This document shows positions 50,821 to 63,958 of a DNA stretch of 64,000 nt, in pieces. The translations under genes and the position numbers were made by a program. The notes below the pieces were generated by a model. That model saw nothing but the letters and a program-made list of their open reading frames with translations, had not been told where the DNA came from and made no database searches. Location of the stretch: assembly GCA_036785705.1 (NCBI GenBank), contig JAWUZG010000359.1, positions 620,001 through 684,000 on the forward strand, read 5' to 3'. The stretch is from Acanthornis magna (Eukaryota > Chordata > Aves > Passeriformes > Acanthizidae). How positions within the stretch are numbered: the stretch's first letter is position 1; every line of letters begins with the position of its first letter.

Positions 50821-53800
50821 TGCTGGGAAGTGGACAGCAAGCAAGGGCACTCTTGGTGGTGAAGGGAGAGAGAGCTACCCAGGAGTGTTGGTGTGGTGAG
50901 TTACATGGAGCTCTACTTGGGAATTGGGTTTTTTTGCTTGCTGTAAGATATGACTGCTTTCCTATTGTTTTCTTAGAGTGCACTCCATTGTACTCTGTGT
51001 AGCCTCCCAGGAGCAGGTTTAGCTTTTCTATGGAGTGGTCAGTAATTGGGATTGAGTTGTCTGTGTCGAATCATTTGTGTTAGGGAAGAGCTGCTTTTCT
51101 AGGAATAGATCAGATGGGCCATTTGTAAGTGCTGCGGGACAGAGTTACTTAAAGCACTGGCTTTAAGTGTGAGGCTGGGATTGGATGCAGCCGCCGCCAA
51201 GGCTCCTGTGTCTGAGAAGGAGTTGAGAAAGCCAAGGGCTGCTCTCTGGCCCTCGTGACTCAGTGGCCAGGCTGCTCTGGGAGGCTTTGTGTGAATCTGC
51301 CAGCACAGCAGCGACAGATGTCCCCGAGGAGCTTGTGTGAGTGCAGGTGAGATCAGAGCTCTTGAGCAGCCTGGAGAGCCTGGGGATGTGGCCACGGAGC
51401 CGCCAGGATATCTGGTGACCTCGGGGTTCCTATGAGCAGAGGGAGCACTAAGATGTGCCCATGGCACCTGTGTAAGTGCCTGTGGCTAAAGGGCTCTTTT
51501 GCAGCCTGGAGAGCCTTGGCATGTGGCCATGAAGTCACAGTGCGTGTCTGTGACATCAGAGCGCTTTGGCAGCATGGAAAGGCCTGGAATGGCTGCAGGG
51601 GCCAGAAGTGAGTGCCTGTGACATCAGAGCTGTCCAGCAGCAGCAGGGAGACGGAGGGAATGTCACAGGCCATGCCCTGTGAGTTGCTGTGACAGCGTGG
51701 CTCCTTAGCAGCGTGCAGATTGCCGGGATGTTACCCTGCAGGCCCTGGCATTGCCCTGGTCGTGTGTGTTGTTTAGGAAGATAGAGAGAGCCCTGGCATG
51801 TCCTGCTGGAAGGCCAGGGAGTGGCAGTTGCAAAAGAGCTCCTTAGCACTTAGAGACACGTGGGATGTCCCCATGGAGGCACTGTGAGAGCCCGTGACCT
51901 CAGAGGTCTTTGGAAGCTGAGAGAGCCCCGGGATGCCATGGGATGTGAGCATGGGGAGCCTGTGGGCAGGTGTGATCTCCCTGCTTGTGCTGGTGCATCC
52001 CCCCCTGCCCTTTTTTCAGGCTGCAGCATGATATGAGAAATGCTGCTGAGGCCTTGGCCTTGACGAAGGCAGCGGGGCTGAGGTGCTGTGGAGCTTCTGA
52101 GAAACACTGTGTGCTGCCTGGAAGTGCTATGTTCTAAGGTGCTCCTGCTTTTTTTGCTTGTTGAACAGACTTTGAAATTTGTTTTTGCCTGGATGGCATC
52201 ACATTGGTGTTGTCCCGCGTTCAGGGAAAGCTGCCGATGAGAAGTGGGGCCAGGCTGAAGGCTTGTTGTGACTAAAGGCCATGCCTTGGGGCCCTGTAAG
52301 CAGGGGTGCCAAAGGAGGCCCTGGCAGCTGTGCTGGGCCGCAGCAGCGGTGAGCAGCAAAGTCCCTGTGCGTGGGGCCTCTGCCAGCCGGCAGCTGTCCC
52401 GTTTGCTGCACTCGGGGGATCCGCGAAGGAGCACGGCTCCTGGGCCCCCGATCCTGCCGCTCCCAGAGGCCTCAGGCTTTGGCCGCTGAGAAGATGGCAA
52501 GGCACGTGAAAGGAGTATTTCAGTAGCTTGGAGGGGAATTTTGCCTCGTAGAGCCTCTTTGTGTGCTTGTGGGAGTGCAGGTGTGCATGCGCTCTCTGCA
52601 ATGTGGGAGAGGGGCTGCTCTGGTGGATTCAGAAGTGCTTTAGGTTTGTCCCTAAGTTAGGTCTCAAAGTTCCTGCAGTGCTATGGTAAGGCCTGTGTGG
52701 ATCCTTTGCTGAGGTCTTGGGTTTCAGCTCAGTTCTAAGTGAAGTGTTGTGTAGTTGAAGTCCAGTTCAGTTGAAATGCCCTGAACTGCTGTTCCTGCCC
52801 TAAGTTGTTGATTTGAATTTGAGTTATCAAGTGAAATGTTGCTCAAGTTGAAGTGCTCCTAAGGGAAGTGCTCTTGAGCCTTTGAGCCATGTTCTTCTTA
52901 TCCTGACCCTTTCTCTTCTTTAGAGACACAGCCTCAGAAACACGGACAGACAGACAGAGATAATTTGGGTTTGATTTCATTTTGGATTGATTGACTCTGG
53001 ATTTTTGTTTGTTGCTTTTCCTCGCTGTGCTTTAAGCATGGTGTAAGTAGTAGAGTGAAGCTTGGCAAGGAAGCTTGTCGTGCTGTGGCTTTTCCATGAA
53101 ATCTTTCTTTCCCGATAGCTTTCCTATGATTCTTGGAGTGATGTAAAAGTGCCTGTGCCATCACATCTCTTTAGCAGCGTGGAGCCACCTGGGATGTCAG
53201 CACCGAGGTGCTGGGAGTGAGTGCCTGTGACACCAGGGCTTCTGGGCAGCGTGCGGACTGCTGGCGTGTGCCTATGGCTGTCCTGGGACGGCCTGTGAGC
53301 TCAGTGTTCTTTTGAAAGCTGGATAGCTCTGGCGCGTCCCCAGGGAGTTCCTGTGCCAAGATGTGACCTCCTGGCTCTTTGGCAGCCTGGAGATGGCTGG
53401 AGTGTGCCCAGGGGGCAAGTGTGAGTGTCAGGGACTTGCCAGCTCTTGAGGAGGATGGAGGGTGCAGGGATGTCCCCATGGAGGCCCTGTGAGTGCCCGT
53501 GAGCTGGCGGCACCTTAGCAGCGTGAGACTCGTGGGCTGTCAGCCCTGAGAGCCTGTTGAAGGCCGTGATGTGCGTGCAGAGAGGTTTGTCAAATGGGAG
53601 AGTCGTGGCATGTCCCTATGGAGCCGCTGGGGTTGTGTGTGCCCTCAGTGTTCTTGAGGAGCCTCGAGAGCCCTGGGACGGCCCCGTGGAAGCGCAGGGA
53701 GTGCCTGTGACATAGCAGCGGTGCCTGATGAGATCAAAGGGCCCTGGGATGTCAGCTTGGAATGGCTGTGAGTGCCTGAGAGCACACGTCTGTCTCTCAT

Positions 53801-54282
53801 GGCCGGAGAGCTGTGGCAGGTGCCCATGGTAGGTGTGTGAGTGCAGGTGAGCTCAGGGCTCTGCAGAAGGCTGTAGGCCTGTGGGCTGTGAGGCTGGAAG
53901 GCCTGGGAGTGCTTTGGAGCTGAGTGCTCTGTAGCAGTCGGGAGCCGCCTGGGAGGTTGTAGCAGGATGCTTTGGGCCGGCTGCTTTGCCTTGGAACGTG
54001 GTGCAGGCACTTGGAGCATGTGCTATTTGCAAATGTCTCCAGGTGTCTTTCAGAGGGCCAGCGTGTGTTGTTTTGGCCTTGAATTCTGCTGAAAGTCCTT
54101 CTGGCAAGGAAGCCTGCATGAAGGTGCTGCTAGTGAGGCAAAGATTTGGCAGCTGAGCTGCTGCCGGGAGTTGCAGGCGTCTGCCTGACAGTCAGTCCCT
54201 TGAGAGTGTCAATGTGCAGTCAGTCCCCTTTCCTAGGGGAGGTTTTTCTAGCGTGTTCCTCCTTGGAGTGTGTGAGGGCTCC
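50821..54282. repeat. Array unit 6 (3462 bp, A/B fusion)
   Basis: Same fusion as unit 5. It differs by one missing G at its start (TGCTGGGAAG) and by GAGAGCTACC near 50870. Confidence 0.95.
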
Positions 54283-57200
54283 TGCTGGGGAAGTGGACAG
54301 CAAGCAAGGGCACTCTTGGTGGTGAAGGGAGAGAGAGCTGCCCAGGAGTGTTGGTGTGGTGAGTTACATGGAGCTCTACTTGGGAATTGGGTTTTTTTGC
54401 TTGCTGTAAGATATGACTGCTTTCCTATTGTTTTCATAGAGTGCACTCCATTGTACTCTGTGTAGCCTCCCAGGAGCAGGTTTAGCTTTTCTATGGAGTG
54501 GTCAGTAATTGGGATTGAGTTGTCTGTGTCGAATCATTTGTGTTAGGGAAGAGCTGCTTTTCTAGGAATAGATCAGATGGGCCATTTGTAAGTGCTGCGG
54601 GACAGAGTTACTTAAAGCACTGGCTTTAAGTGTGAGGCTGGGATTGGATGCAGCCGCCGCCAAGGCTCCTGTGTCTGAGAAGGAGTTGAGAAAGCCAAGG
54701 GCTGCTCTCTGGCCCTCGTGACTCAGTGGCCAGGCTGCTCTGGGAGCCTTTGTGTGAATCTGCCAGCACAGCAGCGACAGATGTCCCCGAGGAGCTTGTG
54801 TGAGTGCAGGTGAGATCAGAGCTCTTGAGCAGCCTGGAGAGCCTGGGGATGTGGCCACGGAGCCGCCAGGATATCTGGTGACCTCGGGGTTCCTATGAGC
54901 AGAGGGAGCACTAAGATGTGCCCATGGCACCTGTGTAAGTGCCTGTGGCTAAAGGGCTCTTTTGCAGCCTGGAGAGCCTTGGCATGTGGCCATGAAGTCA
55001 CAGTGCGTGTCTGTGACATCAGAGCGCTTTGGCAGCATGGAAAGGCCTGGAATGGCTGCAGGGGCCAGAGGTGAGTGCCTGTGACATCAGAGCTGTCCAG
55101 CAGCAGCAGGGAGACGGAGGGAATGTCACAGGCCATGCCCTGTGAGTTGCTGTGACAGCGTGGCTCCTTAGCAGCGTGCAGATTGCCGGGATGTTACCCT
55201 GCAGGCCCTGGCATTGCCCTGGTCGTGTGTGTTGTTTAGGAAGATAGAGAGAGCCCTGGCATGTCCTGCTGGAAGGCCAGGGAGTGGCAGTTGCAAAAGA
55301 GCTCCTTAGCACTTAGAGACACGTGGGATGTCCCCATGGAGGCACTGTGAGAGCCCGTGACCTCAGAGGTCTTTGGAAGCTGAGAGAGCCCCGGGATGCC
55401 ATGGGATGTGAGCATGGGGAGCCTGTGGGCAGGTGTGATCTCCCTGCTTGTGCTGGTGCATCCCCCCCTGCCCTTTTTTCAGGCTGCAGCATGATATGAG
55501 AAATGCTGCTGAGGCCTTGGCCTTGACGAAGGCAGTGGGGCTGAGGTGCTGTGGAGCTTCTGAGAAACGCTGTGTGCTGCCTGGAAGTGCTGTGTTCTAA
55601 GGTGCTCCTGCTTTTTTTGCCTGTTGAACAGACTTTGAAATTTGTTTTTGCCTGGATGGCATCACATTGGTGTTGTCCCGTGTTCAGGGAAAGCTGCCGA
55701 TGAGAAGTGGGGCCAGGCTGAAGGCTTGTTGTGACTAAAGGCCATGCCTCGGGGCCCTGTAAGCAGGGGTGCCAAAGGAGGCCCTGGCAGCTGTGCTGGG
55801 CCGCAGCAGCGGTGAGCAGCAAAGTCCCTGTGCGTGGGGCCTCTGCCAGCCGGCAGCTGTCCCGTTTGCTGCACTCGGGGGATCCGCGAAGGAGCACGGC
55901 TCCTGGGCCCCCGATCCTGCCGCTCCCCGAGGCCTCAGGCTTTGGCCGCTGAGAAGATGGCAAGGCACGTGAAAGGAGTATTTCAGTAGCTTGGAGGGGA
56001 ATTTTGCCTCGTAGAGCCTCTTTGTGTGCTTGTGGGAGTGCAGGTGTGCATGCGCTCTCTGCAATGTGGGAGAGGGGCTGCTCTGGTGGATTCAGAAGTG
56101 CTTTAGGTTTGTCCCTAAGTTAGGTCTCAAAGTTCCTGCAGTGCTATGGTAAGGGCTGTGTGGATCCTTTGCTGAGGTCTTGGGTTCCAGCTCAGTTCTA
56201 AGTGAAGCGTTGTGTAGTTGAAGTCCAGTTCAGTTGAAATGCTCTTAACTGCTGTTCCTGCCCTAGGTTGTTGATTTGAATTTGAGTTATCAAGTGAAAT
56301 GTTGCTCAAGCTGAAGTGCTCTTAAGGGAAGTGCTCTTGAGCCTTTGGGCCATGTTCTTCTTATCCTGACCCTTTCTCTTCTTTAGAGACACAGCCTCAC
56401 ACACACGGACAGACAGACATAGATAATTTGGGTTTGATTTCATTTTGGATTGATTGACTCTGGATTTTTGTTTGTTGCTTTTCCTCGCTGTGCTTTGAGC
56501 ATGGTATAAGTAGTAGAGTGAAGCTTGGCAAGGAAGCTTGTCCTGCTGTGGCTTTGCTATGAAATCTTTCTTTCCTAATAGCTTTCCCGTGATTCTCTTG
56601 AGTGATGTGCAAGTGCCTGTGCCATCACATCTCTTTAGCAGCATGGAGCCGTTTGGGATGTCAGCACCGAGGTGCTGTGAGTGATTGCTTGTGACACCAG
56701 GGCTTCTGGGCAGCGTGTGGACTCCTGGCGTGTGCCTATGGCTGTCCTGGGACAGCCTGTGAGCCCAGTGCTCTTTTGAAAGCTGGATAGCTCTGGCGTG
56801 TCCCCAGGGAGTTCCTGTGACAAGATGGGGCCTGCTGGCTCTTTGGCAGCCTGGAGATGGCTGGAGTGTGCCCAGGGGGCAAGTGTGAGTGTCAGGGACT
56901 TGCCAGCTCTTGAGGAGGATGGAGAGTGCAGAGATGTCCCCATGGAGCCCCTGTGAGTGCCTGTGAGCTCAGAAGTCTATGGAGGCTTAAGACAGCTGTG
57001 ATGAAATGGGATGTCAGCAGGGGGGCATGTAATGAAATTTGATCTCCCAGCTTGTGGTGGTGCATTCCTCTCTCCTCCCCTTTTTGAGCCCCACCATGAT
57101 CTGAGAAATGCTCCTTAGGCATCGGCCTTGAGGAACTGCAGCTTGGCTGAGCAGCTCTTGAGCTTATGAGAAACACTGTGTGCTCCCAGGAAGTGCTGCT

Positions 57201-59120
57201 GTCTAACGTGGTCCTGTTTTGTTTTTTTTTATCGTAACAGCCTTGGAAAAAAACAGCCTTGTTTTTGCCTGAATGGTAAACATTGCGTGCCAGTGTGCGT
57301 GTCCTCTCCGGAATGTGGCAGAGGGGCTGCTCTCCTGGATTCTGAAGTAGTTTAGAAGCGCAAGGAAGTTCTGCCTGTAAGTAAAATTACTATTGAGAGA
57401 TGGTAAATCCTGTGGGGGTCCTTTTCTGAGGTGTTTGGCTTGAGTTCATTTCTATGTGAAGTCTTATTAACTTGAAATATGGTTAGGATTAAATGCTGTT
57501 AAGTGTTGTTCCTCTGCTAGGTGGTTAATTTGAAGGTAGAAATTTAAATGTTGCTCAAATGGACGTACTGTTAAGTGAAGTGCTCTTGAGCCTTTCAAGT
57601 GTGTTCTTGTAATCCCGACACTTTCTCTCCTTTGGAGACACTCGCACACATACACAGACACAGACAGACAGACATAGGTAATTTTGGTTTAATTTCATTT
57701 TGGATTGATTGGATTTATTTTGTTTCATTTCCTCGCTGTGCCTTAAGCATGGTGTAGGTAGTAGAGTGGAGCTTGGCAAGGAAGCTTGTCCTGCTGTGGC
57801 TTTGCTATGAAATCTTTCTTTCCCGATAGCTTTCCTATGATTCTTTGAGTGATGTGCAAGTGCCTGTGCCATCACATCTCTTTAGTGAGTGAGTGAAGCT
57901 TGGCAAGGAAGCTTGTCGTGCTGTGGCTTTTCCATGAAATCTTTCTTTCCCGATAGCTTTCCTATGATTCTTGGAGTGATGTAAAAGTGCCTGTGCCATC
58001 ACATCTCTTTAGCAGCGTGGAGCCACCTGGGATGTCAGCACCGAGGTGCTGGGAGTGAGTGCCTGTGACACCAGGGCTTCTGGGCAGCGTGCGGACTGCT
58101 GGCGTGTGCCTATGGCTGTCCTGGGACGGCCTGTGAGCTCAGTGTTCTTTTGAAAGCTGGATAGCTCTGGCGCATCCCCAGGGAGTTCCTGTGCCAAGAT
58201 GTGACCTCCTGGCTCTTTGGCAGCCTGGAGATGGCTGGAGTGTGCCCAGGGGGCAAGTGTGAGTGTCAGGGACTTGCCAGCTCTTGAGGAGGATGGAGGG
58301 TGCAGGGATGTCCCCATGGAGGCCCTGTGAGTGCCCGTGAGCTGGCGGCACCTTAGCAGCGTGAGACTCGTGGGCTGTCAGCCCTGAGAGCCTGTTGAAG
58401 GCCGTGATGTGCGTGCAGAGAGGTTTGTCAAATGGGAGAGTCGTGGCATGTCCCTATGGAGCCGCTGGGGTTGTGTGTGCCCTCAGTGTTCTTGAGGAGC
58501 CTCGAGAGCCCTGGGACGGCCCCGTGGAAGCGCAGGGAGTGCCTGTGACATAGCAGTGGTGCCTGATGAGATCAAAGGGCCCTGGGATGTCAGCTTGGAA
58601 TGGCTGTGAGTGCCTGAGAGCACACGTCTGTCTCTCATGGCTGGAGAGCTGTGGCAGGTGCCCATGGTAGGTGTGTGAGTGCAGGTGAGCTCAGGGCTCT
58701 GCAGAAGGCTGTAGGCCTGTGGGCTGTGAGGCTGGAAGGCCTGGGAGTGCTTTGGAGCTGAGTGCTCTGTAGCAGTCGGGAGCCGCCTGGGAGGTTGTAG
58801 CAGGATGCTTTGGGCCGGCTGCTTTGCCTTGGAACGTGGTGCAGGCACTTGGAGCATGTGCTATTTGCAAATGTCTCCAGGTGTCTTTCAGAGGGCCAGC
58901 GTGTGTTGTTTTGGCCTTGAATTCTGCTGAAAGTCCTTCTGGCAAGGAAGCCTGCATGAAGGTGCTGCTAGTGAGGCAAAGATTTGGCAGCTGAGCTGCT
59001 GCCGGGAGTTGCAGGCGTCTGCCTGACAGTCAGTCCCTTGAGAGTGTCAATGTGCAGTCAGTCCCCTTTCCTAGGGGAGGTTTTTCTAGCGTGTTCCTCC
59101 TTGGAGTGTGTGAGGGCTCC
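54283..59120. repeat. Array unit 7 (4838 bp, subtype alpha)
   Basis: Full unit with alpha markers near 56395. Confidence 0.95.
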
Positions 59121-62100
59121 TGCTGGGGAAGTGGACAGCAAGCAAGGGCACTCTTGGTGGTGAAGGGAGAGAGAGCTGCCCAGGAGTGTTGGTGTGGTGA
59201 GTTACATGGAGCTCTACTTGGGAATTGGGTTTTTTTGCTTGCTGTAAGATATGACTGCTTTCCTATTGTTTTCATAGAGTGCACTCCATTGTACTCTGTG
59301 TAGCCTCCCAGGAGCAGGTTTAGCTTTTCTATGGAGTGGTCAGTAATTGGGATTGAGTTGTCTGTGTCGAATCATTTGTGTTAGGGAAGAGCTGCTTTTC
59401 TAGGAATAGATCAGATGGGCCATTTGTAAGTGCTGCGGGACAGAGTTACTTAAAGCACTGGCTTTAAGTGTGAGGCTGGGATTGGATGCAGCCGCCGCCA
59501 AGGCTCCTGTGTCTGAGAAGGAGTTGAGAAAGCCAAGGGCTGCTCTCTGGCCCTCGTGACTCAGTGGCCAGGCTGCTCTGGGAGGCTTTGTGTGAATCTG
59601 CCAGCACAGCAGCGACAGATGTCCCCGAGGAGCTTGTGTGAGTGCAGGTGAGATCAGAGCTCTTGAGCAGCCTGGAGAGCCTGGGGATGTGGCCACGGAG
59701 CCGCCAGGATATCTGGTGACCTCGGGGTTCCTATGAGCAGAGGGAGCACTAAGATGTGCCCATGGCACCTGTGTAAGTGCCTGTGGCTAAAGGGCTCTTT
59801 TGCAGCCTGGAGAGCCTTGGCATGTGGCCATGAAGCCACAGTGCGTGTCTGTGACATCAGAGCGCTTTGGCAGCATGGAAAGGCCTGGAATGGCTGCAGG
59901 GGCCAGAGGTGAGTGCCTGTGACATCAGAGCTGTCCAGCAGCAGCAGGGAGACGGAGGGAATGTCACAGGCCATGCCCTGTGAGTTGCTGTGACAGCGTG
60001 GCTCCTTAGCAGCGTGCAGATTGCCGGGATGTTACCCTGCAGGCCCTGGCATTGCCCTGGTCGTGTGTGTTGTTTAGGAAGATAGAGAGAGCCCTGGCAT
60101 GTCCCCCTGGAAGGCCAGGGAGTGGCAGTTGCAAAAGAGCTCCTTAGCACTTAGAGACACGTGGGATGTCCCCATGGAGGCACTGTGAGAGCCCGTGACC
60201 TCAGAGGTCTTTGGAAGCTGAGAGAGCCCCAGGATGCCATGGGATGTGAGCATGGGGAGCCTGTGGGCAGGTGTGATCTCCCTGCTTGTGCTGGTGCATC
60301 CCCCCCTGCCCTTTTTTCAGGCTGCAGCATGATATGAGAAATGCTGCTGAGGCCTTGGCCTTGACGAAGGCAGCGGGGCTGAGGTGCTGTGGAGCTTCTG
60401 AGAAACGCTGTGTGCTGCCTGGAAGTGCTGTGTTCTAAGGTGCTCCTGCTTTTTTTGCTTGTTGAACAGACTTTGAAATTTGTTTTTGCCTGGATGGCAT
60501 CACATTGGTGTTGTCCCGTGTTCAGGGAAAGCTGCCGATGAGAAGTGGGGCCAGGCTGAAGGCTTGTTTTGACTAAAGGCCATGCCTCGGGGCCCTGTAA
60601 GCAGGGGTGCCAAAGGAGGCCCTGGCAGCTGTGCTGGGCCGCAGCAGCGGTGAGCAGCAAAGTCCCTGTGCGTGGGGCCTCTGCCAGCCGGCAGCTGTCC
60701 CGTTTGCTGCACTCGGGGCATCCGCGAAGGAGCACGGCTCCTGGGCCCCCGATCCTGCCGCTCCCAGAGGCCTCAGGCTTTGGCCGCTGAGAAGATGGCA
60801 AGGCACGTGAAAGGAGTATTTCAGTAGCTTGGAGGGGAATTTTGCCTCGTAGAGCCTCCTTGTGTGCTTGTGGGAGTGCAGGTGTGCATGCGCTCTCTGC
60901 AATGTGGGAGAGGGGCTGCTCTGGTGGATTCAGAAGTGCTTTAGGTTTGTCCCTAAGTTAGGTCTCGAAGTTCCTGCAGTGCTATGGTAAGGCCTGTGTG
61001 GATCCTTTGCTGAGGTCTTGGGTTCCAGCTCAGTTCTAAGTGAAGCGTTGTGTAGTTGAAGTCCAGTTCAGTTGAAATGCTCTTAACTGCTGTTCCTGCC
61101 CTAGGTTGTTGATTTGAATTTGAGTTATCAAGTGAAATGTTGCTCAAGCTGAAGTGCTCTTAAGGGAAGTGCTCTTGAGCCTTTGGGCCATGTTCTTCTT
61201 ATCCTGACCCTTTCTCTTCTTTAGAGACACAGCCTCACACACACGGACAGACAGACATAGATAATTTGGGTTTGATTTCATTTTGGATTGATTGACTCTG
61301 GATTTTTGTTTGTTGCTTTTCCTCGCTGTGCTTTGAGCATGGTATAAGTAGTAGAGTGAAGCTTGGCAAGGAAGCTTGTCCTGCTGTGGCTTTGCTATGA
61401 AATCTTTCTTTCCTAATAGCTTTCCCGTGATTCTCTTGAGTGATGTGCAAGTGCCTGTGCCATCACATCTCTTTAGCAGCGTGGAGCCGTTTGGGATGTC
61501 AGCACCGAGGTGCTGTGAGTGATTGCTTGTGACACCAGGGCTTCTGGGCAGCGTGTGGACTCCTGGCGTGTGCCTATGGCTGTCCTGGGACAGCCTGTGA
61601 GCTCAGTGTTCTTTTGAAAGCTGGATAGCTCTGGCGTGTCCCCAGGGAGTTCCTGTGACAAGATGGGGCCTGCTGGCTCTTTGGCAGCCTGGAGATGGCT
61701 GGAGTGTGCCCAGGGGGCAAGTGTGAGTGTCAGGGACTTGCCAGCTCTTGAGGAGGATGGAGAGTGCAGAGATGTCCCCATGGAGCCCCTGTGAGTGCCT
61801 GTGAGCTCAGAAGTCTATGGAGGCTTAAGACAGCTGTGATGAAATGGGATGTCAGCAGGGGGGCATGTAATGAAATTTGATCTCCCAGCTTGTGGTGGTG
61901 CATTCCTCTCTCCTCCCCTTTTTGAGCCCCACCATGATCTGAGAAATGCTCCTTAGGCATCGGCCTTGAGGAACTGCAGCTTGGCTGAGCAGCTCTTGAG
62001 CTTATGGGAAACACTGTGTGCTCCCAGGAAGTGCTGCTGTCTAACGTGGTCCTGTTTTGTTTTTTTTTATCGTAACAGCCTTGGAAAAAAACAGCCTTGT

Positions 62101-63958
62101 TTTTGCCTGAATGGTAAACATTGCGTGCCAGTGTGCGTGTCCTCTCCGGAATGTGGCAGAGGGGCTGCTCTCCTGGATTCTGAAGTAGTTTAGAAGCGCA
62201 AGGAAGTTCTGCCTGTAAGTAAAATTACTATTGAGAGATGGTAAATCCTGTGGGGGTCCTTTTCTGAGGTGTTTGGCTTGAGTTCATTTCTATGTGAAGT
62301 CTTATTAACTTGAAATATGGTTAGGATTAAATGCTGTTAAGTGTTGTTCCTCTGCTAGGTGGTTAATTTGAAGGTAGAAATTTAAATGTTGCTCAAATGG
62401 ACGTACTGTTAAGTGAAGTGCTCTTGAGCCTTTCAAGCGTGTTCTTGTAATCCCGACACTTTCTCTCCTTTGGAGACACTCGCACACATACACAGACACA
62501 GACAGACAGACATAGGTAATTTTGGTTTAATTTCATTTTGGATTGATTGGATTTATTTTGTTTCATTTCCTCGCTGTGCCTTAAGCATGGTGTAGGTAGT
62601 AGAGTGGAGCTTGGCAAGGAAGCTTGTCCTGCTGTGGCTTTGCTATGAAATCTTTCTTTCCCGATAGCTTTCCTATGATTCTTTGAGTGATGTGCAAGTG
62701 CCTGTGCCATCACATCTCTTTAGTGAGTGAGTGAAGCTTGGCAAGGAAGCTTGTCGTGCTGTGGCTTTTCCATGAAATCTTTCTTTCCCGATAGCTTTCC
62801 TATGATTCTTGGAGTGATGTAAAAGTGCCTGTGCCATCACATCTCTTTAGCAGCGTGGAGCCACCTGGGATGTCAGCACCGAGGTGCTGGGAGTGAGTGC
62901 CTGTGACACCAGGGCTTCTGGGCAGCGTGCGGACTGCTGGCGTGTGCCTATGGCTGTCCTGGGACGGCCTGTGAGCTCAGTGTTCTTTTGAAAGCTGGAT
63001 AGCTCTGGCGCGTCCCCAGGGAGTTCCTGTGCCAAGATGTGACCTCCTGGCTCTTTGGCAGCCTGGAGATGGCTGGAGTGTGCCCAGGGGGCAAGTGTGA
63101 GTGTCAGGGACTTGCCAGCTCTTGAGGAGGATGGAGGGTGCAGGGATGTCCCCATGGAGGCCCTGTGAGTGCCCGTGAGCTGGCGGCACCTTAGCAGCGT
63201 GAGACTCGTGGGCTGTCAGCCCTGAGAGCCTGTTGAAGGCCGTGATGTGCGTGCAGAGAGGTTTGTCAAATGGGAGAGTCGTGGCATGTCCCTATGGAGC
63301 CGCTGGGGTTGTGTGTGCCCTCAGTGTTCTTGAGGAGCCTCGAGAGCCCTGGGACGGCCCCGTGGAAGCGCAGGGAGTGCCTGTGACATAGCAGCGGTGC
63401 CTGATGAGATCAAAGGGCCCTGGGATGTCAGCTTGGAATGGCTGTGAGTGCCTGAGAGCACACGTCTGTCTCTCATGGCCGGAGAGCTGTGGCAGGTGCC
63501 CATGGTAGGTGTGTGAGTGCAGGTGAGCTCAGGGCTCTGCAGAAGGCTGTAGGCCTGTGGGCTGTGAGGCTGGAAGGCCTGGGAGTGCTTTGGAGCTGAG
63601 TGCTCTGTAGCAGTCGGGAGCCGCCTGGGAGGTTGTAGCAGGATGCTTTGGGCCGGCTGCTTTGCCTTGGAACGTGGTGCAGGCACTTGGAGCATGTGCT
63701 ATTTGCAAATGTCTCCAGGTGTCTTTCAGAGGGCCAGCGTGTGTTGTTTTGGCCTTGAATTCTGCTGAAAGTCCTTCTGGCAAGGAAGCCTGCATGAAGG
63801 TGCTGCTAGTGAGGCAAAGATTTGGCAGCTGAGCTGCTGCCGGGAGTTGCAGGCGTCTGCCTGACAGTCAGTCCCTTGAGAGTGTCAATGTGCAGTCAGT
63901 CCCCTTTCCTAGGGGAGGTTTTTCTAGCGTGTTCCTCCTTGGAGTGTGTGAGGGCTCC
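59121..63958. repeat. Array unit 8 (4838 bp, subtype alpha)
   Basis: Full unit with alpha markers near 61240. It shares a TTGTTTTGACT variant (near 60565) with unit 1 and CTTATGGGAAACAC with unit 4. Confidence 0.95.
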
